Assembly: GCF_001675165.1 (NCBI RefSeq)
Contig: NZ_LROS01000008.1
Span: 1-64,000 of the forward strand
Direction: 5' to 3'
Source of the DNA: Clostridium ragsdalei P11
Lineage (GTDB): Bacteria > Bacillota > Clostridia > Clostridiales > Clostridiaceae
DNA: 64,000 bases
Shown: in pieces, positions 16,225 through 26,027 of the stretch
Layout: the number at the start of each line of letters is the position of its first letter
How positions within the stretch are numbered: the stretch's first letter is position 1
Notes under the pieces: model-generated
Database searches by the model: none
Told to the model about the DNA's origin: nothing
The model's input: the letters and a program-made list of their open reading frames with translations, nothing else
Program-made: the position numbers and the translations under genes

Positions 16225-17550
16225 ATGAAGTATGACGTTATTTACACATATATAAAAGAAGAAATATTTAAAGGATATATTAAACCAGGTAAAAAATTGC
16301 CTTCTATAAGAAACATATGTAAAAAATTTGAGTGCAGTAAAATAACTGCTGCCAAAGCATATGGCTTATTGATAAAAGATCACATAATATACTCTGTACC
16401 AAAAAGTGGATACTACCTTATTGAAAACAGCCTAAATATGAATAATAATTTAGATAATAAAAGTATAGATTTTTCAACATCTGCTCCAGATGAACGTATT
16501 TTGCCTTATAAAGAATTTCAAGATTGTTTAAATCAAGCATTGAATTTATATAAAGGAAATCTTATCTCTCCACCTAGTACACAGGGAGTTGAAAATTTAA
16601 TTTGTACAATACAAAAGCAGCTTCAAAATTATCAAATTTTTGCTGATAAGCAGTATATATTTATAACAGCAGGCTCTCAACAAGCTATAAATATATTCAC
16701 TATGATGGATTTCCCAAATAGTAAAAAAAATGTGCTTATTGAGGAACCTACTTATTATGGAGTTATAGAATCTTTAAAACTTAATAATATAAATATTATA
16801 GGTATAAATAGGACCTCAAAAGGGCTAAACTTTTATGAACTTGAAAATATATTTAAACACAAAGATATAAAATTTTTTTATATTATCCCACGCTTCCACA
16901 ATCCTACAGGATTTTCATATTCAAATAGTGAAAAAAAGCAAATATTAAAACTTTGCCAAAAATATAATGTATATATAGTTGAAGATGACTATTTAGCTGA
17001 CTTGGATATTGAAAGAAAGTCTGATCCAATATATGCTTTAGATCCTTACTCAAAAGTTATATATCTAAAAACCTATTCTAAAGTATTATTGCCTGGATTG
17101 AGAATTTCTGCAATTGTACTTCCAAAAGAGATACTAAAAACTTTTGGTAAATATAAAAAATGGAATGATTTAAGCACATCTGTACTTTCACAGGGAGCCT
17201 TAGAAATTTACATAAAAAGTGGTATGTTTGACATACATACAAAAAAGCTTAGGGAGGTATATTCTAAAAGAATGGCCTGTCTTAATAAATGTGTAAAAAC
17301 TTGTTACAACTCTAATATAATTTGGCACGTCCCACCTTCAGGTTTTTTTGCCAGTTTTGAGGTCGTTAACAGTACACATATAGACTATATAATTAATGGG
17401 TTAAAGTCAAAAAACATTCTTCTAACTGATCCAAATATATTTTATTTAAATACTAATGTACCGAAGAAATTAGTAAGACTAAGTGTTAGCAGAACTAATA
17501 CCTTTGAAATTCAAAAAGGTATAAATAAAATTTGCACTATAATTAAGTAG
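16225..17550 (+). CDS. MocR-type regulator (GntR helix-turn-helix plus aminotransferase domain)
   Basis: 441 residues. The N-terminal GntR winged helix (about 1-70: EIFKGYIKPGKKLPSIRNICKKFECSKITAAKAY) binds DNA. The rest is a fold-type I aminotransferase domain with EEPTYYG, PRFHNPTGFSYS, EDDYLADLD and the PLP lysine in TYSKVLLPGLR. MocR proteins usually sense PLP or an amino compound instead of catalysing. It should control the divergent MFS gene and itself through the 26-bp palindrome. The ATG has AGGAAGTAGG upstream. The 177-nt gap after it shows no clear feature. Confidence 0.9.
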   Translation: MKYDVIYTYIKEEIFKGYIKPGKKLPSIRNICKKFECSKITAAKAYGLLIKDHIIYSVPKSGYYLIENSLNMNNNLDNKSIDFSTSAPDERILPYKEFQDCLNQALNLYKGNLISPPSTQGVENLICTIQKQLQNYQIFADKQYIFITAGSQQAINIFTMMDFPNSKKNVLIEEPTYYGVIESLKLNNINIIGINRTSKGLNFYELENIFKHKDIKFFYIIPRFHNPTGFSYSNSEKKQILKLCQKYNVYIVEDDYLADLDIERKSDPIYALDPYSKVIYLKTYSKVLLPGLRISAIVLPKEILKTFGKYKKWNDLSTSVLSQGALEIYIKSGMFDIHTKKLREVYSKRMACLNKCVKTCYNSNIIWHVPPSGFFASFEVVNSTHIDYIINGLKSKNILLTDPNIFYLNTNVPKKLVRLSVSRTNTFEIQKGINKICTIIK

Positions 17551-17727
17551 TTTCAAATCATCTTAATTAACTTTAATTTTAAAATTATTGTTTAGTTTTC
17601 CATTTTTTGTGTTATCATTATATTCATAAAAGTTACTATTAAGATTATTTTTACTATGTTGGCCTTTATATCATTAAGTGACGTATTGTCGTTATATTAG
17701 ATAAACTATAGAGGGGATGATTATTCA

Positions 17728-19545
17728 ATGATTAAAAAAATTTTTTCTTGCATTCTAATATCAACTTTTCTCATATTTTCAAATGCAGCCATTGTAAGTG
17801 TAAATGCAAGTCCCATAAAAGCTACCAAATCAGCTTCAGATGTAATTACTGTAAGTATAGATGGAAACAATATTTCTTCAAAAGATGGACAGCCTTATCA
17901 AGATTCAAATTCAATAGTTATGGTACCTCTTAATGCAGTAATGCAAAAGCTTAGCAATAATTCAAATATCCAAATAAAAGATGATTCTGCTACACTTAGC
18001 ACGTCTAATTACACTATAAAGCTTGAAAACAATAATAAAAAGGTAGTTATAAACAATGAAATTTTTAGCTTATCCACGGCACCTATTATTAAAAACAGTA
18101 CTATTTTTGTGCCACTGGAGTTTTTCAGTCAATTCCTTGGTAAGACAATAGATTGGGATAGCAGCACAAAAACAGCTAAAATTCTTACTCCTGTAAAAAA
18201 TACAGAAGAATATTTTCAAAGTGCATTAAATTCCAGCAGATATTTAGATACTGCACAAAAATTAGACAACTATTTAAACTTACTCCAAAGTGCAGATAAC
18301 TTCCACGGAAGTGTACTTGTAGCTCAAGATGGAAATATACTTATTGATAACGGTTATGGTAAATCAGATGCAGAACAAAACATCAAAAATACGCCCCAAA
18401 CTGAATTTCCAATGGGCTCCATGACAAAGCAATTTACTGCAATGGCAATACTGCAGCTAGTTGAAAAGGGATTAATCAATGAAAATGATCCCCTATCCAA
18501 GTATGTACCTGATTTTCCTAAAGGTAACACTATAACAATAAAAAATCTTCTTACCCATACGTCAGGAATTCAAAATTGCACTAACTTTCCTGAGTTTTGG
18601 TCTATGAAACTTGACTCTTTTAAAGATATAAACAATGTAATCAACTTATTTAAAAATAAACCTTTAGAGTTCACTCCAGGAACTGATTTTGACTATACCA
18701 ACTCCGGATATATCTTACTTGGATATATAGTTACAAAGGTAAGTGGAATGAGTTACATTGACTACCTTCAAAAAAATATATTTGATCCTCTTAATATGAA
18801 AAGTACAGGACTAGGTTATAATGGTGCTGATAAAATGTATACATCTACAGGCTACAGTGGTTATTTAGACCAGTATCCTATAAGTGACGAAATAACTTTA
18901 AATGGTGCTTATGGTGCAGGTGCTCTATATTCAACTACAGAAGATTTATACAAATGGGACAGGGCGTTATATATTGAAAAATTAGTAAAACAGTCCACTT
19001 TAAAAAGGATATTTACAAATTATGTGCAGATGAGTAAAAATGGTCCTTATTACGGCTATGGATGGATGTTAACTGACGGCAAATATGGAAGAGAAATATA
19101 TCATGGTGGAAATGTTCTAGGTTTTACAGGAAATATAGCAAGATATCCAGATAAAGATTTAACCATAATCATGCTTACAAATGTAGGGTATTATAATGTA
19201 AATTCTCTCACTGATACTTTAGCAAATATCTGTATGGGTGGAAGTTATGAGCTTCCAAGTGCAAAACAAGTAGTAAAAGTGGACAGTAAAACTTTAGATA
19301 AATATGCAGGAAGCTATACTATTCCAGGAGGGCTAAATATATCTATAACAAGTAATGGAGGTCATCTTTATTATGAACAGGATGGTAGTAAAGCAAAATA
19401 CGAACTCTTTCCAGAATCACAGAATAAATTTTTTCTCAGAGTATCCAATATAGAAATTAAATTTAATGTAAATGTTAAAGACCAGACTACGGGATTAGAT
19501 TTATATCAATTAGGTGAAGATGTCCACATAGATAAATCGAAATAA
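17728..19545 (+). CDS. Secreted beta-lactamase-family serine hydrolase
   Basis: 605 residues. A signal peptide (residues 1-28, ...VSVNAS) is followed by a copper-amine-oxidase-N-like domain (about 45-155, VPLNAVMQKL and FVPLEFFSQFLGKTIDWD), common in clostridial exported proteins. The serine beta-lactamase/penicillin-binding fold then carries Ser-x-x-Lys in GSMTKQF, the Tyr of DYTNSGY, and HGGNVLGFTG replacing the KTG motif. A C-terminal beta-domain ends the protein. It could be a D-aminopeptidase, esterase or wall hydrolase; antibiotic resistance is not implied. RBS GAGGGGATG. A very long palindrome lies downstream. Confidence 0.88.
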   Translation: MIKKIFSCILISTFLIFSNAAIVSVNASPIKATKSASDVITVSIDGNNISSKDGQPYQDSNSIVMVPLNAVMQKLSNNSNIQIKDDSATLSTSNYTIKLENNNKKVVINNEIFSLSTAPIIKNSTIFVPLEFFSQFLGKTIDWDSSTKTAKILTPVKNTEEYFQSALNSSRYLDTAQKLDNYLNLLQSADNFHGSVLVAQDGNILIDNGYGKSDAEQNIKNTPQTEFPMGSMTKQFTAMAILQLVEKGLINENDPLSKYVPDFPKGNTITIKNLLTHTSGIQNCTNFPEFWSMKLDSFKDINNVINLFKNKPLEFTPGTDFDYTNSGYILLGYIVTKVSGMSYIDYLQKNIFDPLNMKSTGLGYNGADKMYTSTGYSGYLDQYPISDEITLNGAYGAGALYSTTEDLYKWDRALYIEKLVKQSTLKRIFTNYVQMSKNGPYYGYGWMLTDGKYGREIYHGGNVLGFTGNIARYPDKDLTIIMLTNVGYYNVNSLTDTLANICMGGSYELPSAKQVVKVDSKTLDKYAGSYTIPGGLNISITSNGGHLYYEQDGSKAKYELFPESQNKFFLRVSNIEIKFNVNVKDQTTGLDLYQLGEDVHIDKSK

Positions 19546-19556
19546 ATATAGAGTTT

Positions 19557-19790
19557 CTAAACAAAGAATCAACTTATACTCCGGATATTTTTTACAACCT
19601 TCAGCTCGTTAAATATTTTGATAAGTCTAAGCAAAAAATTCTAGAAAATCTAAGGACTTTTGAAAACTCGTACCTCAAACAATTCAAAAGTTCTAAGATT
19701 TTAAGAATTTTTTTCTAAGACTTATATACAAAATATTTAAAAGGGCTTCATTATTGTAAAAATATGCCTACGTATAAGTTGATTCTTTAG
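19557..19790. repeat. 234-nt long imperfect palindrome with conserved apical loop (copy 1)
   Basis: The two halves pair almost throughout: CTAAACAAAGAATCAACTTATAC at the left is matched by GTATAAGTTGATTCTTTAG at the right, and AAATATTTTG...AAGTCT by AGACTTATATACAAAATATTT. The inner stem is AATCTAAGGACTTTTGAA against its partner, with apical loop AACTCGTACCTCAAAC. The same design recurs at 63509-63746 and 63829-64000. It occupies most of the 314-nt gap 19546-19859. Confidence 0.85.
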
Positions 19791-19859
19791 TTATAAAGCA
19801 TTACATATTAGTGTGTAAATTACATAAATTGTAAAGTTGCAGCTTAAAATTCCTATAAT

Positions 19860-21230
19860 TTATTTTACTCTATTAAAATTTAAAATAAAGCAGGTACCCT
19901 TACCTTCTTCACTTTTTACATCAATGATTGCAGAATGGAGAATCAATATGTCTTTCACAATAGTTAGTCCTATACCGCTGCCCTCAACTTCATTTCTACT
20001 TTTATCTCCTCTATAAAGTCTCTCAAAAATAAATGGCAAATCCTCCTTTTTTATACCTATTCCACTGTCTTTTATACTTACAATTACATATTGTCTGTCA
20101 AAGCTTAAATTAACATATATCTTGCCTCCAGGCAAAGTGAACTTAACAGAATTTGATAAAATATTAATAAATACCTGTTTAAGTTTGTCCGTATCTCCTG
20201 ATATCAAATATTTTTCACCCACAGCAGCATTAAATATCAAATCAATTCCTTTACTTTTAGCATGTGACTTTATTTCTTCACATATGTTATACATCAATTC
20301 ATCTAAAGGTATTTTCTCAAAATTTAATATTACTTCTTTACTTTCAAATTCTTTTAAAATATTTAGATTATCTATAAGTCCTCCAAATCGTATAACCTCA
20401 TCATTTAAGGCATTAAGCCTATCTGTAGTTGCTGGAAATATGCCATCTATCATTGCTTCTAAATTGTTTTGCAGTATATTTAAAGGAGTTCTTAATTCAT
20501 GGGATATATCAGAAACCAGCCTTTTTCTAATATCATCCTGATACTTTAACTTTTCTCTAAGAATATCAATGCTATTAATAAGATTTTTTATTTCAAGTAC
20601 ACTACTATTAAATTTCAGCTTAGCTTCATAATCACCTCTGGATAACCTTACAGATGCTTCCGAAACTTTTTTTATAGGATATGATAACTGTTTTGAAAAC
20701 AAAATGCTTAAAAATATAGAAATGCATATTGCAATTAATACACTCACAACCATATTTCTATTTATTGAACTCTTAAAATCTATGTCTTGTTCTGATAAAA
20801 ATACTGGTTGGTATTGGCCTATAGATATATACCCTACTACTTTATTGTCATATTTAATTGAAAATGTATTTGTCTTATATTCACCAGCACTATTTGCGTC
20901 TTGTTTACTAAACATCGGCATATTTTTTAATTCATCAGGGTTCATCCCCCATACCTCTCTTTTATTTTCATCAAATAATGTTAAACAATAATTGCTCATA
21001 TATCCTTCATGCTGCATCTCTACACCTGAATTTTTCGTCCATCTCTTATCCCTCTTATAAATTTGCTGAAAATAATCCACAATTCGCTGATTCCTTTTGA
21101 TCTGATTACTAGCTATATATTTATTAAATGTATTGTCCACTGCATGATTTACAAAAAATGTAGACAATACTACAGTTACAATAGTGCAGAGTACTAAAAC
21201 TAAACTTAACCTTTTTCTTATACTTTGCAT
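19860..21230 (-). CDS. Sensor histidine kinase
   Basis: 456 residues. TM1 lies at about 8-28, an extracellular sensor at 29-158, TM2 at about 159-178, HAMP at about 179-232, HisKA with the phosphorylated H244 in SDISHELRTPLN, and HATPase_c with the G boxes DSGIGIKKEDLP and GSGIGLTIVKD. It autophosphorylates and hands the phosphate to the response regulator that ends 2 nt upstream of this start. The extracellular domain resembles no sensor I can name. The likely target is the divergent membrane protein beyond the regulator, whose promoter carries tandem repeats. Confidence 0.93.
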   Translation of the reverse strand: MQSIRKRLSLVLVLCTIVTVVLSTFFVNHAVDNTFNKYIASNQIKRNQRIVDYFQQIYKRDKRWTKNSGVEMQHEGYMSNYCLTLFDENKREVWGMNPDELKNMPMFSKQDANSAGEYKTNTFSIKYDNKVVGYISIGQYQPVFLSEQDIDFKSSINRNMVVSVLIAICISIFLSILFSKQLSYPIKKVSEASVRLSRGDYEAKLKFNSSVLEIKNLINSIDILREKLKYQDDIRKRLVSDISHELRTPLNILQNNLEAMIDGIFPATTDRLNALNDEVIRFGGLIDNLNILKEFESKEVILNFEKIPLDELMYNICEEIKSHAKSKGIDLIFNAAVGEKYLISGDTDKLKQVFINILSNSVKFTLPGGKIYVNLSFDRQYVIVSIKDSGIGIKKEDLPFIFERLYRGDKSRNEVEGSGIGLTIVKDILILHSAIIDVKSEEGKGTCFILNFNRVK

Positions 21231-21232
21231 TT

Positions 21233-21913
21233 CTATTCACCACCAAATTTGTAACCTAATTTTATTACAGTTATAATATACTTTGGAATTCGCGTATCCC
21301 TTTCTATTTTTTTTCTAATATTTTTTATATGCACATCTATAGTTCTATCCGAACCTTCAAAATCAATACCAAATACCTGTTCAATCAACTGGTCACGACT
21401 TAAAACTCTGCCTTTATTTTTAGCAAGAACGTATAAAATATTAAACTCATTAGGTGTCATAGGTATTTCTTCTCCCTTTAGCTGCACACATCTTTTGTCA
21501 TGGTTTATTACTAATAATCCATCTCTAGAAATAATTTCAGGTTCTTCAGCAGAAGATATCCTTCTAAATAGTGCATTTACTCTAGCTGTAAGTTCCCTTG
21601 GACTGCAGGGTTTAGTTAAGTATTCATCTGCTCCCATATTTAAGCCTTGTAATTTATCTGATAAAGTTGCCTTAGCTGTCAGCATAAATATATGTACATT
21701 AGATATTCTTCTAATTGTGCTGCATACCTCCTCGCCATCAATATCTGGAAGCATTAGGTCAAGTATTACTAATTTAAATTCAATTTTATTGAATAATTTT
21801 ATTCCTTCAAGACCCATGGTAGCACAATAAACCTTATATCCTTCTCTTTCAAGATAAGCTTTTATAACATCTGATACTTTTATTTCATCCTCAATAACTA
21901 AAATAGAATTCAT
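21233..21913 (-). CDS. OmpR/PhoB-family response regulator
   Basis: 226 residues: a receiver domain with the acidic pair IEDE, phospho-acceptor D52 (LVILDLMLPD), T in MLTAKA and K in YLTKPCSP, then a winged-helix DNA-binding domain (about 130-226, GSDRTIDVHIKNIRKKI). It is co-transcribed with the histidine kinase and precedes it. OmpR-family regulators bind direct repeats about 11 bp apart, and such a repeat lies at 22054-22075, between this gene and the divergent membrane-protein gene. RBS GGAGGTATGTT. Confidence 0.94.
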   Translation of the reverse strand: MNSILVIEDEIKVSDVIKAYLEREGYKVYCATMGLEGIKLFNKIEFKLVILDLMLPDIDGEEVCSTIRRISNVHIFMLTAKATLSDKLQGLNMGADEYLTKPCSPRELTARVNALFRRISSAEEPEIISRDGLLVINHDKRCVQLKGEEIPMTPNEFNILYVLAKNKGRVLSRDQLIEQVFGIDFEGSDRTIDVHIKNIRKKIERDTRIPKYIITVIKLGYKFGGE

Positions 21914-22053
21914 AACATACCTCCAATATTACCTAAACAGAGTTTTAAACATGTTCTAATACTTATACACTTATATTTGTTAGATTTTGTTGTTACTATA
22001 TGTCTTATTCTATGCTATCAAAAAATTATGTTGAACTTATAAAAATAATTTAA

Positions 22054-22113
22054 ATATCTACATAATATCTACATATTTTCTTGATATATTGTACAGGAAG
22101 ATGTGATTATAAT
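22054..22113 (+). promoter_or_regulatory. Tandem 11-bp repeat and promoter, candidate response-regulator site
   Basis: ATATCTACATA occurs twice without a gap (22054-22064, 22065-22075), one helical turn apart, as OmpR/PhoB-type regulators require. Downstream is a -10 like TATAAT (22108-22113). The best -35 (TTGATA, 22081-22086) has a 21-bp spacer, so the core promoter is poor and would need an activator. Confidence 0.6.
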
Positions 22114-22145
22114 TTATCAATAAAACTTTTAGGAGGTACTTAATT

Positions 22146-22634
22146 ATGGATATGACTCATTACATGTCACTACTTGCAGCCAATCAACCTTGGAATTTAA
22201 TAATTTTTATGGCTATACCTGTAATATGTGCTGAAACTCTCACCATTACAGAATTCTTTATAATTTTCAATAGGATAGAAAATGGTGGCATTAAAACTTT
22301 AAATAAAATCGTTGGTATTTTCGATGGGTTTTACTTTACCGGTATATTTATCTACCTATTATTTAATGCCGTAATACCTTTAACTAATACTGGAGGATGG
22401 CATACATGGGTTGATGTGGTAGCAGTTGGTTTTTATTTAAGCGGCGTTGTGTTTCTTTTACCTATAGCATTGATGGAACTTAATATAATATTTAAGAATA
22501 AAACTCCAGAATCAAAAATGAAGATCCATTTTATTCTTGTAGGAGGATTTCTTGTAGTAGCACATGTAGCAATGATTTTTGGCATGGTAAATCCTGAAAT
22601 TATAAGCAGTATGCCAACCATGCACAATATGTAG
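22146..22634 (+). CDS. Four-helix membrane protein of unknown function
   Basis: 162 residues with four hydrophobic segments (about 17-37, 52-75, 88-110, 124-146). Histidines lie at or near helix ends: MTHYM, GWHTW, KIHF, VAHVAMIF, and the tail MPTMHNM. The Met/His-rich ends could bind metal or haem, but nothing proves it. I know of similar clostridial proteins of this length only as uncharacterised families. The RBS is AGGAGG. It is divergent from the two-component system, with a tandem repeat in its promoter, so it is probably that system's target. A bidirectional terminator follows. Confidence 0.8.
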   Translation: MDMTHYMSLLAANQPWNLIIFMAIPVICAETLTITEFFIIFNRIENGGIKTLNKIVGIFDGFYFTGIFIYLLFNAVIPLTNTGGWHTWVDVVAVGFYLSGVVFLLPIALMELNIIFKNKTPESKMKIHFILVGGFLVVAHVAMIFGMVNPEIISSMPTMHNM

Positions 22635-22670
22635 CTTATAATTTAAAGAACACAATTCAACTTTTTAATT

Positions 22671-22705
22671 AAAAATAGACTTATACTTTGTATAAGTCTA
22701 TTTTT
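22671..22705. terminator. Bidirectional terminator
   Basis: AAAAATAGACTTATAC (22671-22686) and GTATAAGTCTATTTTT (22690-22705) form a 16-bp stem with a 3-nt loop and A/T tracts on both sides, between convergent genes. Confidence 0.9.
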
Positions 22706-22718
22706 ACTATTATTCTTT

Positions 22719-23468
22719 TTAAAGCAATTTTAAAATATCTGCTTTCATTTCTAAAAGTTTTTTAGAAAATATTCTGTTTTTCTTGTTCTCACTTTCAAAA
22801 TCTACGTTAATTTCTTTTTTAATCATTCCAGGTTTAGAGGATAGCACATATATCCTATCGGAGAGCAAAATGGCTTCTTCTATATCATGAGTTACAAAGA
22901 GTATGCTTCTTTTCAATTCCTGTTTCATATCAAGAATCCATCTTTGCATTTTACCTCTAGTTATAGAATCCAATGCACCAAAGGGTTCATCAAGCAACAT
23001 TATTTCCTCAGAAGATAGAAAAGTCCTTAAAAAACTTGCCCTCTGTCTCATGCCTCCTGAAAGTTCATAGGGATATTTCTTTTCATAGCCCTTAAGACCA
23101 ACTATTTCAATATACTTAACTGCCCTTTCTCTCGATTCTCTTTTATTACTACCTCTTATATCAAGTGGAAGTACTACATTTTCCATTACAGTTTTCCAGG
23201 GCAAAAGCAAATCCTTCTGCTGCATATACCCTAGATCCCCTTTTACTGAAACCTCTCCACTATCTTCTTTAATAATACCAGTTATTATATTAAACAAAGT
23301 ACTCTTTCCGCATCCACTTGGCCCTAAAATAGAAACGAATTCTCCCTTTTTTAAGTTAATGGATATATCTTTTAGTATAAGATTTTCCTCAAAACTTCTA
23401 CTCACATTTTTAACTTTTATAATGGAATCATCCTGTTTATTTTGGTAAAAATTCATTTGTGAAAGCAT
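22719..23468 (-). CDS. thiZ: ABC importer ATPase, thiamine-precursor type
   Basis: 249 residues with Walker [11 protein letters not shown]-loop region [10 protein letters not shown], signature LSGGMRQR, Walker [13 protein letters not shown] and switch VTHDIEEA. This is the nitrate/taurine/NMT1-type ATPase class that pairs with THI5-like binding proteins. It is the last gene of the TPP-riboswitch operon and its start overlaps the end of the binding-protein gene by about 30 nt, suggesting coupled translation. AAAGGAG lies 13 nt before ATG 23468; a second ATG is at 23456. The thiZ name rests on context and family. Confidence 0.85.
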   Translation of the reverse strand: MLSQMNFYQNKQDDSIIKVKNVSRSFEENLILKDISINLKKGEFVSILGPSGCGKSTLFNIITGIIKEDSGEVSVKGDLGYMQQKDLLLPWKTVMENVVLPLDIRGSNKRESRERAVKYIEIVGLKGYEKKYPYELSGGMRQRASFLRTFLSSEEIMLLDEPFGALDSITRGKMQRWILDMKQELKRSILFVTHDIEEAILLSDRIYVLSSKPGMIKKEINVDFESENKKNRIFSKKLLEMKADILKLL

Positions 23469-24441
23469 CGCTTGTTTTTAGCTCCTTTTTAATCAACCCT
23501 TTACTTTGCAAAAATTTAGCATATCTACTCCATACATCAGATTTCATTACACCCCATCTAGGTGCATCTGCTATGTACTGTTTTGCCATATATTTCTGAC
23601 TTTCTACAGCCAATTTCCTATCTATTTCTGGTGCATGTTTGACAAGTATTTTTGCACTTTCATCAGAATTTTTTATAGCATATTCATATCCCTTTGCTGT
23701 AGCTTTTAAAAATTTTCTAACTTTATCTGGATTTTGACTAATATTTTTATTACTAGTTATTAAAATAGGTGTATAGTAATCAAGTGCAGGATCTAAATCT
23801 TTGACAGGTATAAAATTTAAGTCAATACCTTTTAGTTTTGCTTCAACTCCAGTCCATCCTTGGTAAATCCATGCAAAATCAACATTTTTCTTCGTAGATG
23901 CAAAGAAATCATCAGTTCCCATATTCACAATTTTAAGTTTACTGAAATCTGCTCCATTTTTCTCCATAACAGCTTTAATTACAGCTTCTTCTGAAGGAGA
24001 TCCCCATCCTCCATAAACTTTTCCTTCAAAGTCCTTTACACTTTTTATGTTTTTGGTTTTAGGTGACGCAAAACCTGAAGTGTTATGCTGTATTATTGTG
24101 GCAATAGATTTTATAGGAAGCGGATCTTTGTTTGTAACTGCATAGGTTACATCTTCCTGATAACTTACACCAAAATCTCCTTTGCCTGCAGCTACAAGAT
24201 TTGTCACATTACCTTGCGAAGGTTGAACTATCTTCACATCCAGTCCTTCCTCCTTATAATATCCTTTATCTAGTGCTACATATAATCCTGTATGATCTGT
24301 GTTTGGAGTCCAGTCAAGTATTACTGTAGTTTTATCTAAAGAAGCAGCTGCCTGTTTCTTTTCACCCGTTCCACATCCCCCAAATAACAAACTTATAATA
24401 AATATAGTTACCAACAAAAATATAATTTTATTTTTTTTCAT
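23437..24441 (-). CDS. thiY: ABC importer binding lipoprotein, THI5/NMT1-like
   Basis: About 334 residues. The lipoprotein signal ends in LLFGGCGTG. The mature part is THI5/NMT1-like: [36 protein letters not shown] is diagnostic of binding proteins for pyrimidine precursors of thiamine (HMP or formylaminopyrimidine). It delivers the ligand to the permease encoded just upstream. I use ATG 24441, 6-7 nt after GAGGGG; the frame is open to 24462. Control by the TPP riboswitch at 26028-26120 supports the ligand class. Which pyrimidine it binds is not visible. Confidence 0.88.
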   Translation of the reverse strand: MKKNKIIFLLVTIFIISLLFGGCGTGEKKQAAASLDKTTVILDWTPNTDHTGLYVALDKGYYKEEGLDVKIVQPSQGNVTNLVAAGKGDFGVSYQEDVTYAVTNKDPLPIKSIATIIQHNTSGFASPKTKNIKSVKDFEGKVYGGWGSPSEEAVIKAVMEKNGADFSKLKIVNMGTDDFFASTKKNVDFAWIYQGWTGVEAKLKGIDLNFIPVKDLDPALDYYTPILITSNKNISQNPDKVRKFLKATAKGYEYAIKNSDESAKILVKHAPEIDRKLAVESQKYMAKQYIADAPRWGVMKSDVWSRYAKFLQSKGLIKKELKTSDAFTNEFLPK

Positions 24442-24452
24442 ATTCGTCCCCT

Positions 24453-25205
24453 CTATTTCCAATGTATTATTTTTTTACCTATAAAATCTATAATGTAGAT
24501 TATTATAATGCTTACAATAACAATGACTAAAATTGAAGCAAAAACCTTGTCCAATTGATAGGCATTTTTTGCCCTTACCATGTATACCCCAATGCCATTA
24601 TCTCCTCCAAGCCATTCACCTATAATCGCAGACATTATCATATAAGTTGCTGCTATTTTTAAGCCTGAAAAAAAATTCACCATAGCATAAGGAAGCTTTA
24701 AGTGATAAAATGTCTGTAATCTTGAGGCTTTCATAGTGCTAAATAAATTTATATAATCCCTGTCTACTTTCTCAAAGCCATCTACGAGGCTTACAACTAT
24801 CGGGAAAAAGCATACCATTACCACTACTATTATTTTAGGAAGTACCCCAAATCCAAACCATATTATAAACAAAGGTGCAATTGCTATAGTTGGAATAGTT
24901 TGAGATATTAGTAAAATAGGATATATTGACTTTCTCACAATTTCAAAACTATCCATTATTATAGCTAATATAAAGGAAAATATTATAGATATAAAAAAAC
25001 CTATAAAAGACTCGTACAATGTGGTTTCCGTATTTTCCATTATATTTTGAAAATCTGATACAAGAGTTTTTAAAATATCCAGCGGAGAAGGAATAATATA
25101 CTGAGGAACATGGGCAAAGTTTATTGTTAACTGCCATATAAGTACAACTATTACTATTGTAGCTATAGGATATATTTTACTTTGAATGTTTTTTGTTTTT
25201 TCCAT
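24453..25205 (-). CDS. thiX: ABC importer permease, thiamine-precursor type
   Basis: 250 residues, six membrane helices, with the binding-protein-dependent permease loop of the SsuC/TauC/ThiX type ([61 protein letters not shown]). It forms the channel with the ATPase encoded at the operon end. The ATG has GAAGGTG upstream. It lies between the TatD-like gene and the binding protein, with gaps of 17 and 11 nt, so the four genes form one transcript. Confidence 0.88.
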   Translation of the reverse strand: MEKTKNIQSKIYPIATIVIVVLIWQLTINFAHVPQYIIPSPLDILKTLVSDFQNIMENTETTLYESFIGFFISIIFSFILAIIMDSFEIVRKSIYPILLISQTIPTIAIAPLFIIWFGFGVLPKIIVVVMVCFFPIVVSLVDGFEKVDRDYINLFSTMKASRLQTFYHLKLPYAMVNFFSGLKIAATYMIMSAIIGEWLGGDNGIGVYMVRAKNAYQLDKVFASILVIVIVSIIIIYIIDFIGKKIIHWK

Positions 25206-25222
25206 ATATAAGCACCTTCAGT

Positions 25223-25957
25223 CTATAATTTTAATTTATTAAAATTGTCATAAATTTTTTCTCTAACTTCTTCAAACTGGAGATTCTTTATTAAAGAAAT
25301 TTTTCTTACAATATTTATAACTTCAGATGGATATCCATATTTTTTATTCACCCATTCAAGTGAATTAGGACCATCAGTTTCTGTTAAAATTCTGCCTAGA
25401 GGAAGAATCTTTACTATCTCATTTGTAAGTTTAGAATATCCTATATCAACACTTATTGTAAAATAACACCCATACTCCAAAAGCTTTTTTAGTATATTCA
25501 AATCTCCACTATACCAATGAATTATAGGTGTTCTTAAATCATATTTTCTTATATAATCCAATACCTCCTTTTCTGCTCCTTTAGTATGAATGTTTGTTAT
25601 TTTGTCATATTTCTTAGCTTTACCTAAAAAGTATTGAAATACTAGATTCATATAAGGATATTTTTCTTTCTCCAAAACCCAATAGTAGTCAAGCCCTATT
25701 TCTCCAATAATTTTACATTCCTTTACATAATCATCGAACTTATCTAAATCCTTGTAGTTTTTATGTGCCTCCCAGGGATGTATTCCAAAACATGGAGTTA
25801 TATTTTTATTATCTTTACTTAATTTTTTTGTAAATATATAACTCTCTAAATCCATAGAGCATCCCAAGGTTTTGATATTGCTGTGATTTATACTATCAAT
25901 TGCATTACTTAAATTGTCTTTATAAAAATCCATATGATTATGCGCATCTACAAACAT
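25223..25957 (-). CDS. TatD-family metal-dependent hydrolase in the TPP-riboswitch operon
   Basis: 244 residues, amidohydrolase-type TIM barrel. The metal ligands of TatD proteins are visible: HNH (residues 6-8, FVDAHNHMD), the Glu of IIGEIGLDYYW, His in NIHTKGAE, His in PIIHWYSGD, and Asp in LTETDGPN. Classical TatD enzymes are DNases, but the superfamily includes deformylases and lactonases. It is the first gene behind a TPP riboswitch and is followed by ThiXYZ-like importer genes. A role on the imported pyrimidine, for example removal of a formyl group as YlmB does in Bacillus, is my inference. RBS GGGAGAG. Confidence 0.85.
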   Translation of the reverse strand: MFVDAHNHMDFYKDNLSNAIDSINHSNIKTLGCSMDLESYIFTKKLSKDNKNITPCFGIHPWEAHKNYKDLDKFDDYVKECKIIGEIGLDYYWVLEKEKYPYMNLVFQYFLGKAKKYDKITNIHTKGAEKEVLDYIRKYDLRTPIIHWYSGDLNILKKLLEYGCYFTISVDIGYSKLTNEIVKILPLGRILTETDGPNSLEWVNKKYGYPSEVINIVRKISLIKNLQFEEVREKIYDNFNKLKL

Positions 25958-25979
25958 TTTATTCTCTCCCTATACTTTA

Positions 25980-26016
25980 ACAAAAATAAAAAGCACTATT
26001 ATAAAAACAGTGCTTT
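25980..26016 (-). terminator. Terminator of the TPP riboswitch
   Basis: On the minus strand AAAGCACT and AGTGCTTT form an 8-bp stem around GTTTTTATAAT, followed by TTATTTTTGTT. It sits between the TPP aptamer and the TatD-like gene, so it is the likely expression platform. Confidence 0.85.
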
Positions 26017-26027
26017 GAATCCAATAT

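Noticed and set aside
17728-19545. Calling the serine hydrolase an antibiotic-resistance beta-lactamase
   Set aside because: The HGG replacement of KTG, the added stalk and C-terminal domains and the length fit class C-like peptidases/esterases better.
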